Shown: positions 31,976 to 40,115 of the stretch, one piece after another
Layout of the letters: the number at the start of each line of letters is the position of its first letter
Numbering within the stretch: position 1 is the first letter of the stretch
Origin: an uncultured Collinsella sp.
GTDB lineage: Bacteria > Actinomycetota > Coriobacteriia > Coriobacteriales > Coriobacteriaceae
Length of the DNA: 44,079 nt
Direction of reading: 5' to 3'
NCBI GenBank assembly: GCA_900548265.1
Contig: URKG01000015.1
Coordinates: forward strand, 1 to 44,079
Made by a program: the position numbers and the translations under genes
Notes under the pieces: generated by a model
Database searches by the model: none
Seen by the model: only the letters and a program-made list of their open reading frames with translations
Told to the model about the DNA's origin: nothing

Positions 31976-33394
31976 TTAAGCGTCTTTCTTGGCAGTCAGA
32001 TACTCGATGAACTCGGGGCCGACGGTCGTAACGTCACCGGCACCCATGGTGAGCAGCAGGTCGCCCTCGCCCACGAGCTTCTCAAGCTCCTGGTTGAGCT
32101 CAAGACGGCTGGAGCAGTACACGACCTCCTTGCCGGGGTGCTTGGCGCGAACGGTATCCGCGAGCATCTTGGAGGTAACGCCCGGAATCGGCATCTCGCC
32201 GGCGGAGAATACATCGATCAGAAGCAGCTTGTCGGCGTTGGCAAAGGCATCGGCAAAGTCATCGCACAGAGCCTGCAGGCGCGAATAGCGGTGCGGCTGG
32301 AACACGACGTCGACATGCTTGTAGCCCAGCGAAGAGGCAGCAGCGAGCGTCGCCTTGATCTCGGTGGGATGATGGCCGTAATCGTCAACCACCGTGATGC
32401 CGTCGATATCGCCCACGTGGGTAAAGCGACGGCGGACGCCCTCAAAACTCGAAAGTGCCTTAGCGGCGGCATCGATATCGAGGCCTAGGACATGGGCGAC
32501 GGTCAAGACGGCCGTGGCGTTGAGCATGTTGTGACGACCGGGGTTGCTCTTAATCTCGACAGCGTGCTCGGTGCCGTCCTCAAAGCGAACGATAAAGTCG
32601 CTCTGGATGCCCTTGACATCCGGATGTACGCAGACGATGTCGTTGTTCTCGGCAAAGCCATAGGAAAGCACATGACGGCCCGTCGACTTGGCGAGCTCGA
32701 CCAGATGCGGATCCTCGCCGCAAACGATGACGGTGCCGTCCTCGCCCACCAGCCCCATAAACTTGGCAAAGGTGGCCTCGATCTCCTCGATGCCCGAGTA
32801 GTGATCGAGATGGTCGGCCTCGACGTTGGTCACGATGACCACGTTGGGGTTCAGGAACAGGAACGAGCTGTCAGACTCGTCGGCCTCGGCGACAAAATAG
32901 TCGCCCGAGCCGTTCTTGCCGTTGGTGTCGTAGCCCTCGACAATGCCACCAATCAGGAAGCTGGGGTCCAGACCCATGCGGTCGAGCATGGTGGCGCACA
33001 TCGAAGAGGTCGTGGTCTTGCCGTGAGTACCGGCGACGGCGACGGTGGTGTAGCCGTGGCCCAAGGCCGAGAGCATCTTGGCACGGGGCCACACGGGAAT
33101 ACCGAGCTCGCGGGCACGCACGAGCTCGGGGTTGGACTCGGGAATAGCGGTGGAGACCACAACCACGTCGGGCTTGACCTCGTCGATCGTCGCAGCCTCG
33201 TGGCCCACGTGGACCTTCACGCCAGCGCGGGTAAGCTGGCGAATATAGCGCGACGTCTTAAGGTCGGAGCCGGTAACGGTATAACCGCGCTCGTGCAGGA
33301 CGAGGGCGATGCCGCTCATGCCGGCGCCACCGATACCGATAAAGTGGGCGCTCTTGAACTCGGGCGCGGAGGTTGCAGTCTGGGAATCAGCCAT
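31976..33394 (-). CDS. murC: UDP-N-acetylmuramate-L-alanine ligase
   Basis: Adds L-Ala, the first stem residue, to UDP-MurNAc. The 472-residue product has the N-terminal UDP-binding HFIGIGGAGMSGIALVLHERG near residue 20, the ATP P-loop AGTHGKTTTSSM near residue 122, the Mur-ligase DHLDHYSGIEEIEATF near residue 192, and the C-terminal VVDDYGHHPTEIKATL near residue 333 that marks MurC. The ATG at 33394 has AAGGAG 11 nt upstream; a longer frame from 33421 lacks support. It lies between murG and murB. Confidence 0.97.
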   Translation of the reverse strand: MADSQTATSAPEFKSAHFIGIGGAGMSGIALVLHERGYTVTGSDLKTSRYIRQLTRAGVKVHVGHEAATIDEVKPDVVVVSTAIPESNPELVRARELGIPVWPRAKMLSALGHGYTTVAVAGTHGKTTTSSMCATMLDRMGLDPSFLIGGIVEGYDTNGKNGSGDYFVAEADESDSSFLFLNPNVVIVTNVEADHLDHYSGIEEIEATFAKFMGLVGEDGTVIVCGEDPHLVELAKSTGRHVLSYGFAENNDIVCVHPDVKGIQSDFIVRFEDGTEHAVEIKSNPGRHNMLNATAVLTVAHVLGLDIDAAAKALSSFEGVRRRFTHVGDIDGITVVDDYGHHPTEIKATLAAASSLGYKHVDVVFQPHRYSRLQALCDDFADAFANADKLLLIDVFSAGEMPIPGVTSKMLADTVRAKHPGKEVVYCSSRLELNQELEKLVGEGDLLLTMGAGDVTTVGPEFIEYLTAKKDA

Positions 33395-33491
33395 GTGCTC
33401 GTGTACTCCTTGCGTAAACACTGCCTGTAACCCGTTAACTGTACCGCACCTACCGCATCCGCGCGAGGGCGACCGGCGATATCCCGTCTAA

Positions 33492-34607
33492 CTAACGCAA
33501 TCCCTCTACCGCGTCGGCCAAAAGTGCGGCGGCACGGTCCTGGGCCAAGCCGCGCGCCGCCTGACGCATGGCATCACGTGCCGCAGCGTCATCGATCAGG
33601 TGCAGCAGCTCGTCGGCAAAGGCAGGGGCATCGATATCGGCATCGGCGCAAAGCACGCCGGCACCGGCATCGACCAGGTAACGGGCATTCGTGGTCTGGT
33701 GGTCGGCCGTCGCGTGCGGATACGGCACGAGCACCGAGGGCACGGCAAGCGCGGCAATCTCGGCCACGCTCGAGGCACCGGAACGCGAGAGCACCAGATC
33801 GGCCGCAGCCAGCATATCGCCCATGTTGTCGATGTAGGGCTGGACACGATAGCGCTTCGCCTCCTCGGGCGTCAGCGCCAAAGCGCGCTCGGTCTCCTCA
33901 AAGCCGTCGGCACCCGTCGAATGCAAAATATAGAGATTCTCACGCGAGAGCAGCTCGTTTTTGAGCGAAGCCACGCGCTCATTAAGATGCTGGGCACCGA
34001 GCGAACCACCAAAGACGAGCAGAAGTGTCGCGTCCTCGGGCACCTCGAGCGTCTTGCGACCGCGGGCGCGATCGCCCTCGATCACCGAACGACGCACGGG
34101 ATTGCCCGTCATGAGCACATGGTCGGGGTCGCCCTCGCGCTCAAAGACCGCGCGGGCCGCAGGTACCGAAATGCACACGCGGGCGGCATGTGAGTTCATC
34201 ATCTTATTGGCCAGACCCGGAACAGAGTTCTGCTCGTGCAGCAGATACGGAACGCCGGCGCCCTTGCACCAACCCAGCAGAGGGACCTCAACGTAAGCAC
34301 CAAAGCCGATAGCGGCATCGGGCTTACCGACCTTCGAGAAGTGACGGGCAAGCGCGCGCTTCGCCTTGTTGACGCGCCACAGCGAGGTCAGCGCCGTCCA
34401 GGGACGGGAGCGATCGAAGCCCGTGACCGTGATGGGCACAAAATCGAATCCGGCCTCGGGAACCAGACGGCCCTCGAGCTTGCGCGACTGGCCCACGAAC
34501 ACAACGTGATGACCGCGGTCACGCAGCTCCTCGGCCAAGGCGAGCGCGGGGTTGATATGTCCTGCCGTGCCGCCGGCTGCAATAGCAACGGTCATCTTAT
34601 CGGTCAT
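33492..34607 (-). CDS. murG: Lipid II-forming GlcNAc transferase MurG
   Basis: Peripheral membrane glycosyltransferase (GT28) that adds GlcNAc to lipid I, giving lipid II. The 371-residue product has the N-terminal VAIAAGGTAGHINPALALAEEL (residues 7 on), LHEQNSVPGLANKMM near residue 122 and the donor-site block VFGGSLGAQHLNERV near residue 188. The C-terminal DLVLSRSGASSVAEIAAL and PSVLVPYPHATADHQTTNA complete the UDP-GlcNAc pocket. The ATG at 34607 has AAGGGAT 6 nt upstream and overlaps ftsW by 11 nt. Confidence 0.97.
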   Translation of the reverse strand: MTDKMTVAIAAGGTAGHINPALALAEELRDRGHHVVFVGQSRKLEGRLVPEAGFDFVPITVTGFDRSRPWTALTSLWRVNKAKRALARHFSKVGKPDAAIGFGAYVEVPLLGWCKGAGVPYLLHEQNSVPGLANKMMNSHAARVCISVPAARAVFEREGDPDHVLMTGNPVRRSVIEGDRARGRKTLEVPEDATLLLVFGGSLGAQHLNERVASLKNELLSRENLYILHSTGADGFEETERALALTPEEAKRYRVQPYIDNMGDMLAAADLVLSRSGASSVAEIAALAVPSVLVPYPHATADHQTTNARYLVDAGAGVLCADADIDAPAFADELLHLIDDAAARDAMRQAARGLAQDRAAALLADAVEGLR

Positions 34608-36117
34608 GGTAATCCCTTCGTACACGCGGCCCCTGGTCATCGGTGCGCAAACGCGCCGACGGGTCCGAATTCAAATCGATTCGATTATATCCGCCGCCCG
34701 AGCTTCGGGGGTTCGGGCGTTGGGGACGCCCCTGCGGCGCCGTTCGCTGACGCGGACGGGCTGCCGACTCGGTCGCAGAGCCATCCAGGACGGTAAAGCC
34801 GTTACGCGAAGATCGCTCACCGCGCACGTGGGGCACGCCGGCGGTACTCTCATCCATAACGGCAAAGCTCTCGCGGCGACGGTCGTATTCATCGCGACGG
34901 GCGCTCTCATACGAAACGCGCAGGATCAGACCGGCGAGCATAAGCGACACAATAATCGACGAGCCGCCGTAGCTAATAAACGGCAGCGGCTTGCCCGTCA
35001 TGGGAAACACATTGAGAATGCCCAGCGCGTTGATCAAAAACTGCACCGCAAGGATGACCGCGGAACCCGATGCCATAAGTGCTCCGCGACGGTCGGTCGC
35101 CTGCTCGGCAATACGAAACGCCGAGTAGATCAGCATCGCGAACACCAAGAAGAACAGCACGGTTCCGATAAAGCCAACTTCCTCGCCGATAATAGCCAAG
35201 ATGTAGTCGTTATGCGCCTCGGGCAAATACGAGTACTTCATGGTGGAGTTACCGATACCGCGACCGAACAGGCCGCCCGAGGCAAACGCCATAATGGCAA
35301 GCGTGGCCTGATAGCCATCACCATATTCGTCTGCCCAAGGATTCCAAGCAACCTCGACACGCGTCATACGATACGGCTCGGCGATAAGGGCGATCGCAAT
35401 GACGGCGATGCCGGCAACGACCGTCCAAACGATATATTTGGGGTCCAATCCCGCAAACAACGCCATGCACATGAGGGTCAGCAAGATGATCAGAACGGTG
35501 CCAAAATCGGGCTGAACAAAAATCAGAAAGAGCGAAATGCCCAGGTAGACACCCATCTTGCGAAGAAACTCGTTGATGTTGCCGCCGGGCGAAAAGATGC
35601 GGTCGAGCATGATTGCCGAATACGCGATGGCGAACGGCTTTAAAAACTCAGACGGTTGGAACTGAATACCGGCGATGTTGAGCCAACGCGTGGCGCCACG
35701 ACTGCCGCTACCCATAAAGAACACCAGAACCAGTAGCCCTATCATGCCCATGAGAAAGATCCTGAGCACGTCTTCCCCAAACCAACTGTCCGGCAAGACG
35801 CGCACGATGGCAACCATGGCCAGCACGCCAACTCCAGCAAACGCGGCCTGTCGAAACAGGAAAAACGTCGCCGTACCATTCTCGTGCAGCGCCTCGACCG
35901 AAGATGCCGAGTACACCATCAGCAAGCCGAAGCAAACCAAGCTAAACAGGCAAGCCATAAATATCAAACGAGGGCGCATGATGCGAGCGGGGACGCCGGC
36001 AATATAGCGCTCACCGAACGTCTGCCCGCCGCGTCCGGAACGCGGCGTGCTACGCAGCGAGGAAGCACGGTCCGAGTCGGGCCTCCTCATATCACTTCGG
36101 GGGCTCTCCTCTCTCAC
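34597..36117 (-). CDS. ftsW: Septal peptidoglycan polymerase FtsW
   Basis: SEDS glycosyltransferase working with FtsI. The product has about ten transmembrane helices (residues 50-410), with the catalytic Asp in PEAHNDYILAIIGEEVGFIG and the FISYGGSSIIV and WLNIAGIQFQPSEFLKPF signatures. The first 45 residues and the last 100 are charged, disordered and Arg/Pro/Ser-rich. The start is unsure: GTG 36117 (506 residues) has AGGGG 6 nt upstream and follows the murD stop by 9 bp; a TTG at 36123 sits on the AGGGG; an ATG at 36090 would shorten the tail by 9 residues. Confidence 0.95.
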   Translation of the reverse strand: MREESPRSDMRRPDSDRASSLRSTPRSGRGGQTFGERYIAGVPARIMRPRLIFMACLFSLVCFGLLMVYSASSVEALHENGTATFFLFRQAAFAGVGVLAMVAIVRVLPDSWFGEDVLRIFLMGMIGLLVLVFFMGSGSRGATRWLNIAGIQFQPSEFLKPFAIAYSAIMLDRIFSPGGNINEFLRKMGVYLGISLFLIFVQPDFGTVLIILLTLMCMALFAGLDPKYIVWTVVAGIAVIAIALIAEPYRMTRVEVAWNPWADEYGDGYQATLAIMAFASGGLFGRGIGNSTMKYSYLPEAHNDYILAIIGEEVGFIGTVLFFLVFAMLIYSAFRIAEQATDRRGALMASGSAVILAVQFLINALGILNVFPMTGKPLPFISYGGSSIIVSLMLAGLILRVSYESARRDEYDRRRESFAVMDESTAGVPHVRGERSSRNGFTVLDGSATESAARPRQRTAPQGRPQRPNPRSSGGGYNRIDLNSDPSARLRTDDQGPRVRRDYHDR

Positions 36118-36126
36118 CGGCAACCC

Positions 36127-37533
36127 CTATTCCGTTTGCGATTTCGCTGCCGCGGCAAGCTGGGCAACGTAGTCCTTAAACACGCGACCGCGCTCCTCGT
36201 AGCCCGAGAACTCGTCGAACGAAGAGCAAGCGGGCGAAAGCAGGATCACGTCGCCGCGGCTCGAGAGCGAGCGGGCAACGTCAACGGCATCGCGCAGATC
36301 ATCGGCCTGGGCGATATCCACGTCACCATCGACATCGGCCTCGTCCATAGCGGCGGTAAAGCGCTCGCGCGCATCGCCAAAGCAAACGACCGAGCGCACG
36401 TTGTCCATAACGACGCGGGCAAAGTCCGCAAGCGGCGTACCCTTATCGTGACCGCCGAGCAGCAAGATCACGTCGTCATCGGGAAACGCCGTCAGGGCCT
36501 TTTCGACCGCATCGGTGTTCGTTGCCTTGGAATCGTTGACGTAGCGCACGCCATCGATCTCGCCGCAGGGTTCAACGCGGTGCTCCAGCGGCTGGAACGA
36601 TGCCAAACCGCGGCAAATGCCCTCGGGATCGGCACCGACGGCCAGAGCAGCCGTGGCGGCGCATAAGGCATTGATGACATTGTGATGGCCCGAGATCTTG
36701 AGCTCAGACGTGGCGACAAGCTGAGTCTCGACGCCCTTCAGGCGCACGACCATCTTGCCGTCGCGCACAAAGGCGGCGTCTGCACCCTCGGGCTCGTCAA
36801 AGGCGACCTTGCAGATGCGGCGACCCGGTGTGTAGATGTACTCATCGAACTCATGGATGCCGGCATCCTCGACGTCGATAACCACGAGGTCGTCGTCGAC
36901 CATATTCTCGAACAACTTGATCTTGGCGAGCGCATAGTTCTTGTGGCTCTTGTGCCAGCCCAGGTGGTCGGGCGTGATGTTGAGCAGCACCGCCACGCGA
37001 GGATGAAGCTCGGCTGTCGTAGCAATCTGATAACTCGACAGCTCGGCCACAAACCACTCATTGTGTGCGCGGCCGTCGATCTCGTTCACCGGCGGCTCAC
37101 CGATATTGCCGACGGCCACGCTGGCTTCACCGGCGGCCTTGAGCAGATAATCGGTCAGCGACGTGGTAGTTGTCTTGCCGTTGGTGCCCGTGATGGCGAT
37201 CCAATTTTGGGGAGACAGGCGATAGGCAAACTCGGGCTCGCCCATAATCTGAGCGGCATGCTCACGCCCGGCCTTAAAGAAAGTCGAGAACTCCGAGATA
37301 CCCGGGCATGTCACGCACACGTCATAGGCACCCTCGACCTGCTCGGTGCCGTAGACAAACGACGCGCCCTGCGCCTCAAGCGCACGTGTGGCGTCATTGG
37401 GCTCGGAGGTACCGCCGCCATACACGGTCGTGGCGCTCACGCGCTCGGGATGAGCCAACGCCCAACGGGCGACATCGAGACCGGATTTACCCTGCCCCAA
37501 AACAAGCAGGCTAAAGACATCAGCAAGAGGCAT
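36127..37533 (-). CDS. murD: UDP-N-acetylmuramoylalanine-D-glutamate ligase
   Basis: Adds D-Glu to UDP-MurNAc-L-Ala. The 468-residue product has LVLGQGKSGLDVARW near residue 10, the P-loop AITGTNGKTTTTSLTDYLL near residue 112, LNITPDHLGWHKSHKNYALAK near residue 184, and the C-terminal YVNDSKATNTDAVEKAL near residue 332 with LLLGGHDKGTPL. The ligand-binding LSPACSSFDEF loop lies near residue 436. It lies between mraY and ftsW. The ATG at 37533 has only a weak ribosome site 9 bp after the mraY stop. Confidence 0.97.
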   Translation of the reverse strand: MPLADVFSLLVLGQGKSGLDVARWALAHPERVSATTVYGGGTSEPNDATRALEAQGASFVYGTEQVEGAYDVCVTCPGISEFSTFFKAGREHAAQIMGEPEFAYRLSPQNWIAITGTNGKTTTTSLTDYLLKAAGEASVAVGNIGEPPVNEIDGRAHNEWFVAELSSYQIATTAELHPRVAVLLNITPDHLGWHKSHKNYALAKIKLFENMVDDDLVVIDVEDAGIHEFDEYIYTPGRRICKVAFDEPEGADAAFVRDGKMVVRLKGVETQLVATSELKISGHHNVINALCAATAALAVGADPEGICRGLASFQPLEHRVEPCGEIDGVRYVNDSKATNTDAVEKALTAFPDDDVILLLGGHDKGTPLADFARVVMDNVRSVVCFGDARERFTAAMDEADVDGDVDIAQADDLRDAVDVARSLSSRGDVILLSPACSSFDEFSGYEERGRVFKDYVAQLAAAAKSQTE

Positions 37534-37542
37534 GAAAGACCA

Positions 37543-38562
37543 CTATCCCAACTGGAAGAACAGGGCGAGGCCAACGGCGCCAAAGGCCGCGGCGATAATC
37601 CAAAAACGGATAACGACCTTGGTCTCGGCCCAGCCCTTCTTTTCGAAATGATGATGGATGGGCGCCATAAGGAAGACGCGCTTGTGCGTAAAGTGGAAAT
37701 AGACGACCTGGATCATGACCGACAGAGTCTCGACGATAAACAGGCCACCGATGATAAGGGAAACGACTTCGGTGTTGGTCATGATGGAGGTGCAGGCAAA
37801 AGCGGCACCCAGGGCAAGCGAGCCGGTATCGCCCATAAAGATGCTCGCCGGGTAGCAGTTGAACCACAAAAAGCCCAGGCAGGCACCGGCGCACGCCGTA
37901 CAGAAGATGGACAGGTTCACGTCACCGTGCAAAAACGCCATGGCGGCCATGGCGAGCATGGCGATCATGGAAGTGCCGCCGGCAAGGCCGTCCAGACCAT
38001 CGGTCAGGTTCACGGCATTGGAAAGACCAGCGATCATCAGCCAGCAAAATACAATGTAGAGCCACGGGAACGAAAGGCCGCAGATGGTGGTCGAAAGAAC
38101 ACCGAGGTCAATCGTCAGGCCGCCGGGAAAACGAATCTCGGGGGCGACGCCGCACCAATTGACGGCGAGCACGGTAAAGGTGACGCAGATGATGGTCAGA
38201 CCGATCATCTTGGCGTGAGGCGTCAGGCCGAGCGAGCGACCGTGCGTGACGGAGGTCAGGTCGTCGATGAGACCCAGAACGCCGGTGGCCAGCGTTGCAA
38301 GCAGCACGAGCACAAGCTCGGTGGTGAGCTTGCCCATCAGCAGGCAGGTCAGCGAGATCGCGACAAGGATGATGACGCCGCCCATGGTCGGCGTACCCTG
38401 TTTAATCAAATGACGCTTGGGGCCGTCGGCTCGGACCTGTTGGCCGATACCCTCGACCTTCAGCAGCTTGATCCACCACGGCATAAGCAGCAACGCAATG
38501 GCGGCAGCGATGCCAAGTCCCAAAAAGGCCTGATACGTAGGATACGAGGGATTGCCGAACAT
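37543..38562 (-). CDS. mraY: Phospho-N-acetylmuramoyl-pentapeptide transferase
   Basis: Membrane enzyme that transfers phospho-MurNAc-pentapeptide to undecaprenyl phosphate, making lipid I. The 339-residue, ten-helix product has KQGTPTMGGVIILVAISL near residue 50, LGLIDDLTSVTHGRSLGLTPHAK (catalytic Asp pair) near residue 95, NLTDGLDGLAGGTSMIA near residue 187, FMGDTGSLALGAAFA near residue 240 and the PIHHHFEKKGWAETKVV loop near residue 302. It begins 3 bp after the murF stop and is part of the unbroken murF-mraY-murD-ftsW run. Confidence 0.97.
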   Translation of the reverse strand: MFGNPSYPTYQAFLGLGIAAAIALLLMPWWIKLLKVEGIGQQVRADGPKRHLIKQGTPTMGGVIILVAISLTCLLMGKLTTELVLVLLATLATGVLGLIDDLTSVTHGRSLGLTPHAKMIGLTIICVTFTVLAVNWCGVAPEIRFPGGLTIDLGVLSTTICGLSFPWLYIVFCWLMIAGLSNAVNLTDGLDGLAGGTSMIAMLAMAAMAFLHGDVNLSIFCTACAGACLGFLWFNCYPASIFMGDTGSLALGAAFACTSIMTNTEVVSLIIGGLFIVETLSVMIQVVYFHFTHKRVFLMAPIHHHFEKKGWAETKVVIRFWIIAAAFGAVGLALFFQLG

Positions 38563-38565
38563 GGG

Positions 38566-39990
38566 CTAGCACACACCTTCCACAAAGCGGTCGAGCTCAA
38601 CAAAACGGGAACCCTTGACCAGTACAACATCATGATTTTCAAGCGCGCCGCCCATGCGGTCGAGCACCTGCTGATAATCGGAGAACACCTGGATGCGGTC
38701 CTCATCCATACCCATCATACGTGCGGCATCGGCCATGAGCTGAGCCAGCTCGCCGCCGACGCACGCGAGCATGTCGAGCTTCTTAGCGGCGGCATAGGCG
38801 CCCACGAGCTCATGCATGCGGGGAGCCTCGTCGCCCATCTCGCCCATCTCGCCAAGGATCGCCATGCGCGAACCGTCACAAATAAGCGAGCACAGCAAAT
38901 CGAGGCCGGCAGCCATAGACTCGGCACTGGCGTTATAGGAGTCGTCGATGATGCGCGCTCCGCTCTTGGCGCGCTTGATCTCCTGACGGTGACCGGTGAT
39001 CGTAAGGCCCCTAAAGGCAGCATCGATCTGCTCGGGCGTCACGCCCAGACGATAGCCGACAGCGGCGGCCTTGACGGCATTGGGCACGGACTGCACGCCG
39101 GGAATGGCCAGCATGGTATCGACCGTGTCGCCCTGACCAAAGTCGAGCGTAAAGACCGGATGGCCCTCGTCGTCGACGCGAATGTCGCGTGCGCGGACCT
39201 CGTCGTCGTCCGAGACACCGGCCAGCATCACGTCAATACCCGCAGGCTGGGCGAACGTATCGCGAATGAACGGCGTAAAGTCGTCCTCGCCGCCCAACAC
39301 CAGCAACGGCGAGAAGTCGCCGGCGGCGCACATGCCCTGGACAATCTCGGACTTGGCGCGGGCGATGTTCTCGCGGCTGCCCAGAATACCGATATGGGAG
39401 GTTCCGATCTTGCTCACGATGGCAAGATTGGGGTTGGCAGACTGGGACAGGCGCTCAATCTCATGAAAATGGTTCATGCCCATCTCGAGCACCAGAACCT
39501 CGGTATCGGCCGGAGCGGAAAGCACCGTGAGCGGCATGCCGATCAGGTTGTTGAAATTGCCCTTCGTGGCCCAGACGCGATAACGCTTGGCGAGCACGGC
39601 GGCGAGCACGTCCTTGGTCGTCGTCTTGCCAATCGAACCGGTAATGCCGACGACCAGGCAGCCAAGCTCCAAGCGATATACATGCGCCAGGCGCAGCAAG
39701 AACTCCTCGGGGTCGTCGGTCAGCAAGATGGCGCATCCCTTGTCCTGCGCCAGCGAAACCAGCTCGGCATCGGGTTCGCGCGTCATCACGACGGCACCGG
39801 CACCCGACTCAATGGCACGGGAGGCAAAATCATTGCCGTCGACCTTTTCGCCGGGGAAGGCGACAAAGATCGTCCCCTCCTCGACCTGACGCGAGTCGAT
39901 AACGCACCCGCGGCATACCCGATCGACTTCTTCCGTCACGGTTCGGGCCCCCGTCGAGGCCGCGAGGTTGTTGACGGCGATCTCTATCAT
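38566..39990 (-). CDS. murF: UDP-MurNAc-tripeptide D-Ala-D-Ala ligase
   Basis: Adds D-Ala-D-Ala to the UDP-MurNAc-tripeptide. The 474-residue product has CVIDSRQVEEGTIFVAFPGEKVDGNDF near residue 29, the P-loop VGITGSIGKTTTKDVLAAVL near residue 114, LVLEMGMNHFHEIERL near residue 165, and the C-terminal IIDDSYNASAESMAAGLD near residue 347, typical of MurF. No murE gene precedes it. The ATG at 39990 has AGGGGAG 6 nt upstream. A candidate internal promoter (TACAAT at 40028-40033) lies in the 125-bp gap before it. Confidence 0.96.
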   Translation of the reverse strand: MIEIAVNNLAASTGARTVTEEVDRVCRGCVIDSRQVEEGTIFVAFPGEKVDGNDFASRAIESGAGAVVMTREPDAELVSLAQDKGCAILLTDDPEEFLLRLAHVYRLELGCLVVGITGSIGKTTTKDVLAAVLAKRYRVWATKGNFNNLIGMPLTVLSAPADTEVLVLEMGMNHFHEIERLSQSANPNLAIVSKIGTSHIGILGSRENIARAKSEIVQGMCAAGDFSPLLVLGGEDDFTPFIRDTFAQPAGIDVMLAGVSDDDEVRARDIRVDDEGHPVFTLDFGQGDTVDTMLAIPGVQSVPNAVKAAAVGYRLGVTPEQIDAAFRGLTITGHRQEIKRAKSGARIIDDSYNASAESMAAGLDLLCSLICDGSRMAILGEMGEMGDEAPRMHELVGAYAAAKKLDMLACVGGELAQLMADAARMMGMDEDRIQVFSDYQQVLDRMGGALENHDVVLVKGSRFVELDRFVEGVC

Positions 39991-40027
39991 TGCAGCTCCC
40001 CTGTAAACCTAATAATGCTATCGGCGT

Positions 40028-40033
40028 ATTGTA
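40028..40033 (-). promoter_or_regulatory. Candidate -10 of an internal promoter for murF
   Basis: TACAAT on the minus strand, 38 bp upstream of the murF ATG in the 125-bp ftsI-murF gap. There is no convincing -35, so this is a weak call. Confidence 0.25.
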
Positions 40034-40115
40034 TCCCAGTGCCATGCGCGCGTGGTGCAGGGCATGTGAACACCCTTCAGATCAAACGGCAGACCACGCT
40101 CAAGATTGTAACCCC

